Positions 62,025 to 64,000 of a stretch of 64,000 nt of DNA are shown in pieces. Within the stretch, counting starts at the first letter, position 1, and each line of letters begins with the position of its first letter. The stretch is from Sphaerochaeta pleomorpha str. Grapes. Lineage in GTDB: Bacteria > Spirochaetota > Spirochaetia > Sphaerochaetales > Sphaerochaetaceae. The stretch is from assembly GCF_000236685.1 (NCBI RefSeq), contig NC_016633.1, positions 1,674,001-1,738,000 on the forward strand. Reading direction: 5' to 3'. The notes under the pieces are model-generated. The model was not told the origin of the DNA. It did no database searches and saw only the letters and a program-made list of their open reading frames with translations. The position numbers and the translations under genes are program-made.

Positions 62025-63878
62025 ATGAGCTTTATGTATAACCCGTTTCCCTATGATGACCCAAACGCCATAAATGAAATTGCCGTAGGAAAAGATATAT
62101 CGGACACCATATGCTTTGGCCTGCAAGATTGTTCCGCTATGCTTGCCAAACGCATACAAGAGACACTTGCAGAGAAAAGAACCTGTGTTTTATCGCTGGA
62201 TGGTTATACCAGTGCACCCTTTGGAGTGCTGGCTCTCCAAGTCGCGCGATTGCTCCTACAGGAAAATATTGCCATCACCAATAGTGAAACAAACAATCTG
62301 TATTTGGAAGAATCGGAATTGGATGCCAGGCTTTCTGACAATTTGCCACAAGACAGGACGATGGATCCTCCGCTGCTGTACGGCAAACTCTATGCAAATG
62401 GGTACGAAGGGCTGATGGACACAGCCAAAGTCACAGCAAAAATCCAGAGGATACTTGCATTCAAGGATTCAGGAGAAGGAGTGTATATACTTTCGGGAAA
62501 TGGCGCCCTCTGTGATGCATTGGTGGAACTATCCGATATTCGCTGTTACCTTGACCTGACCCAGAAAAGAACCGTATTGAACATCAAACAGGCAAAGACA
62601 AAGAATCTGGGATATACCAGTCCAAAACCTTATAAAGAGACACTTCGCCATGCTTACTATGTGGATTTTGAAGTTGCCGCCGCACTGAGGGGAAAACTCA
62701 TTGCATCCCGCCAGCTGGATTACTATCTGGCAGCTGACGACATCAATTCCATCCAATTGTTGCCTCTTGCCAGTTATATTGCAATTTGCGAGACTCTGGT
62801 CAGGTATCCGTTTCGATGCAGACCCGTTTATCTGGAAGGGGTATGGGGTGGCTTTTATGTCAAACATCTTCGAAACCTCCCCGATACCATGAAAAATTGC
62901 GCATGGGTGTTTGACCTTATTCCCATGGAAGTGTCGATAGTGGCGAAACTGCAGGACAAAGAAATTGAATTCCCATTCTTCGGGTTTGTCCAGACCGTAG
63001 GCGAGCTTCTGATGGGAAGAACCTGCTGTGAAAAATTCGATGGATACTTCCCCATACGGTTTAATTACGATGATACGTTCCATGCGAGCGGAAATATGTC
63101 TATCCAGTGTCATCCAGACAGCAAGTATGTAAAAGAACATAACAATGAATTGGGAAGGCAGGACGAGAGTTACTACATTGTAGTTGCCGGGCAGGAAGCA
63201 AAAACCTATTGCGGATTTACCGAAACCTGCGATGTAGAAGAATTTATCGACGAATGTAAAAAATCAGAGAAAAACGGACTCCCCTTCGACCATGACGCCT
63301 ATGTTCATTCAGAGGCCTCAAAGCCAGGTATGCAGTTTCTCATCCCTGCAGGCACGATACATGCCTCAGGAAGGAATCAGGTAATCCTTGAAATCGGGAG
63401 CCTTACGATTGGGTCCTATACATATAAAATGTACGATTATGTCAGGAAAGACCTTGACGGAAATCCAAGGCCAATCCATTCGATACAGGGGGATGCCGTA
63501 CTGAAGCGAGAAAGGAAAGCCGCCTGGGTACGCAAGAATCTTATCCAGGAACCCCGAATTGTCAGAGAATCCCCAGAAGGCAAAGAAATTACCGTAGGCG
63601 AACATGACTTACTGTATTTCACCTTGAGAAACCTTTGTTTTTCCTCAAGGATGACCGACGATACAAAAGATCGCTTCCATGTACTTGTCCTTGTAGAGGG
63701 AGAGAAAGTATTGATACGGTCACTTGAGAACCCTGATAAGTTCTATGTTCAAAACTATATGGATATGATTGTCGTCCCCTCCTCTTTTGGGAAATACGAA
63801 TTGATCAACCAAGGGGTCGGGAAGATTATCATCCACAAGACGATGCTGAGAGATGGATATGAACACATCGAACGATAG
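62025..63878 (+). CDS. Class I mannose-6-phosphate-isomerase-like protein with extra N-terminal domain
   Basis: 617-residue protein. Residues about 270-610 match the cupin phosphomannose isomerase fold: L-E-G-V-W-G-G near 270, S-I-Q-C-H-P-D-S-K-Y, then Y-Y-I-V-V-A-G and L-I-P-A-G-T-I-H-A-S-G-R-N, which hold the zinc ligands. Residues 1 to about 230 are an additional domain weakly like a nucleoside-kinase fold but without a clear P-loop. Predicted to isomerise a hexose 6-phosphate to fructose 6-phosphate. ATG 62025 with AGGTG upstream is preferred over GTG 62016. Its end overlaps the ROK kinase start by 20 bp, which supplies the phosphorylated sugar. Confidence 0.8.
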   Translation: MSFMYNPFPYDDPNAINEIAVGKDISDTICFGLQDCSAMLAKRIQETLAEKRTCVLSLDGYTSAPFGVLALQVARLLLQENIAITNSETNNLYLEESELDARLSDNLPQDRTMDPPLLYGKLYANGYEGLMDTAKVTAKIQRILAFKDSGEGVYILSGNGALCDALVELSDIRCYLDLTQKRTVLNIKQAKTKNLGYTSPKPYKETLRHAYYVDFEVAAALRGKLIASRQLDYYLAADDINSIQLLPLASYIAICETLVRYPFRCRPVYLEGVWGGFYVKHLRNLPDTMKNCAWVFDLIPMEVSIVAKLQDKEIEFPFFGFVQTVGELLMGRTCCEKFDGYFPIRFNYDDTFHASGNMSIQCHPDSKYVKEHNNELGRQDESYYIVVAGQEAKTYCGFTETCDVEEFIDECKKSEKNGLPFDHDAYVHSEASKPGMQFLIPAGTIHASGRNQVILEIGSLTIGSYTYKMYDYVRKDLDGNPRPIHSIQGDAVLKRERKAAWVRKNLIQEPRIVRESPEGKEITVGEHDLLYFTLRNLCFSSRMTDDTKDRFHVLVLVEGEKVLIRSLENPDKFYVQNYMDMIVVPSSFGKYELINQGVGKIIIHKTMLRDGYEHIER

Positions 63879-64000
63879 CTGTATTTTGGCACTGGATGCC
63901 GGAGGGACAACAATCAAGCTAGGGGTAGTATTGAAATCCGGGGGCTGTTCAGAACTTGTTGATTTTCAAGAAACTCCGATACAGTCCTCTGGTTCGATAG
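63859..64000 (+). CDS. ROK-family sugar kinase, N-terminal part (runs off the window)
   Basis: The frame from ATG 63859 stays open to the right edge and encodes L-A-L-D-A-G-G-T-T-I-K-L-G-V-V near its start, the phosphate-1 motif of ROK/ASKHA sugar kinases. There is no helix-turn-helix before it, so it is a kinase rather than a ROK repressor. Overlap with the isomerase gene implies coupled translation and a kinase/isomerase pathway for a hexose, perhaps released by the hydrolases of the divergent operon. Confidence 0.8.
   Translation, partial: MNTSNDSCILALDAGGTTIKLGVVLKSGGCSELVDFQETPIQSSGSI

Overview
The window most likely comes from a free-living, sugar-fermenting spirochaete of the Sphaerochaeta type. 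This is an inference. It rests on several carbohydrate ABC operons with ROK and LacI regulators, on substrate-binding proteins whose signal peptides end in an S-A-N-G or F-A-N-G boundary, and on a large glycan locus that mixes teichoic-acid-like and phosphonate chemistry. No rRNA, tRNA or CRISPR array was seen. Almost every gene from 2.5 to 61.7 kb lies on the minus strand.

Left flank (1-12.4 kb). A GH31 alpha-glycosidase enters from the left edge and is followed by a LacI-type regulator. A minus-strand operon then encodes, in transcription order, a ROK repressor, a Gfo/Idh/MocA oxidoreductase, a sugar-binding protein, two CUT1 permeases and a TIM-barrel sugar isomerase/epimerase. The 9.4-12.0 kb segment is a graveyard. 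It holds an lsrF-like aldolase and an lsrB-like binding protein, both broken by frameshifts and internal deletions, a C-terminal fragment of an LsrR/SorC-type regulator, and the shrunken remains of an IS21-family element. A cupin gene without a normal start codon follows.

Glycan locus (12.4-50.3 kb, all minus strand). Its distal end is a phosphonate cassette: a LicC/PntC-like nucleotidyltransferase, PEP mutase fused to an N-terminal cytidylyltransferase, phosphonopyruvate decarboxylase and an iron-alcohol-dehydrogenase-type phosphonoacetaldehyde reductase. The predicted product is 2-hydroxyethylphosphonate, probably as a CMP conjugate. Directly upstream are two CDP-glycerol-transferase-like enzymes, a membrane protein joining a YidC/Oxa1-like domain to an LTA-synthase/sulfatase-like domain, a flippase, an O-antigen-polymerase/TupA fusion, a glycosyltransferase and an SDR / IspD-like / LicD trio. 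The proximal half makes UDP-glucuronate and probably UDP-galacturonate, and has a second TupA, a CapA, two more flippases, another polymerase, several GT4 enzymes, a third CDP-glycerol-transferase-like enzyme, and an initiation module (PglF/CapD-like dehydratase, PglE-like aminotransferase, PglC-like phosphoglycosyl transferase). A second phosphonoacetaldehyde-reductase paralogue stands alone just beyond the locus (51.0-52.1 kb).

Right flank (52-64 kb). A COG2865-type AlbA_2/HATPase/winged-helix protein is preceded by four regularly spaced palindromes and flanked by a 65-bp imperfect direct repeat. Next comes a minus-strand operon of Lpl-type ABC permeases, a binding protein and two large glycoside-hydrolase-like proteins. 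Divergent from it, on the plus strand, are a mannose-6-phosphate-isomerase-like protein and the start of a ROK sugar kinase that runs off the right edge.

The best candidate for an undescribed system is the phosphonate cassette coupled to the YidC/LTA-synthase-like fusion. It suggests a hydroxyethylphosphonate-decorated, teichoic-acid-like surface polymer in a spirochaete-type cell.
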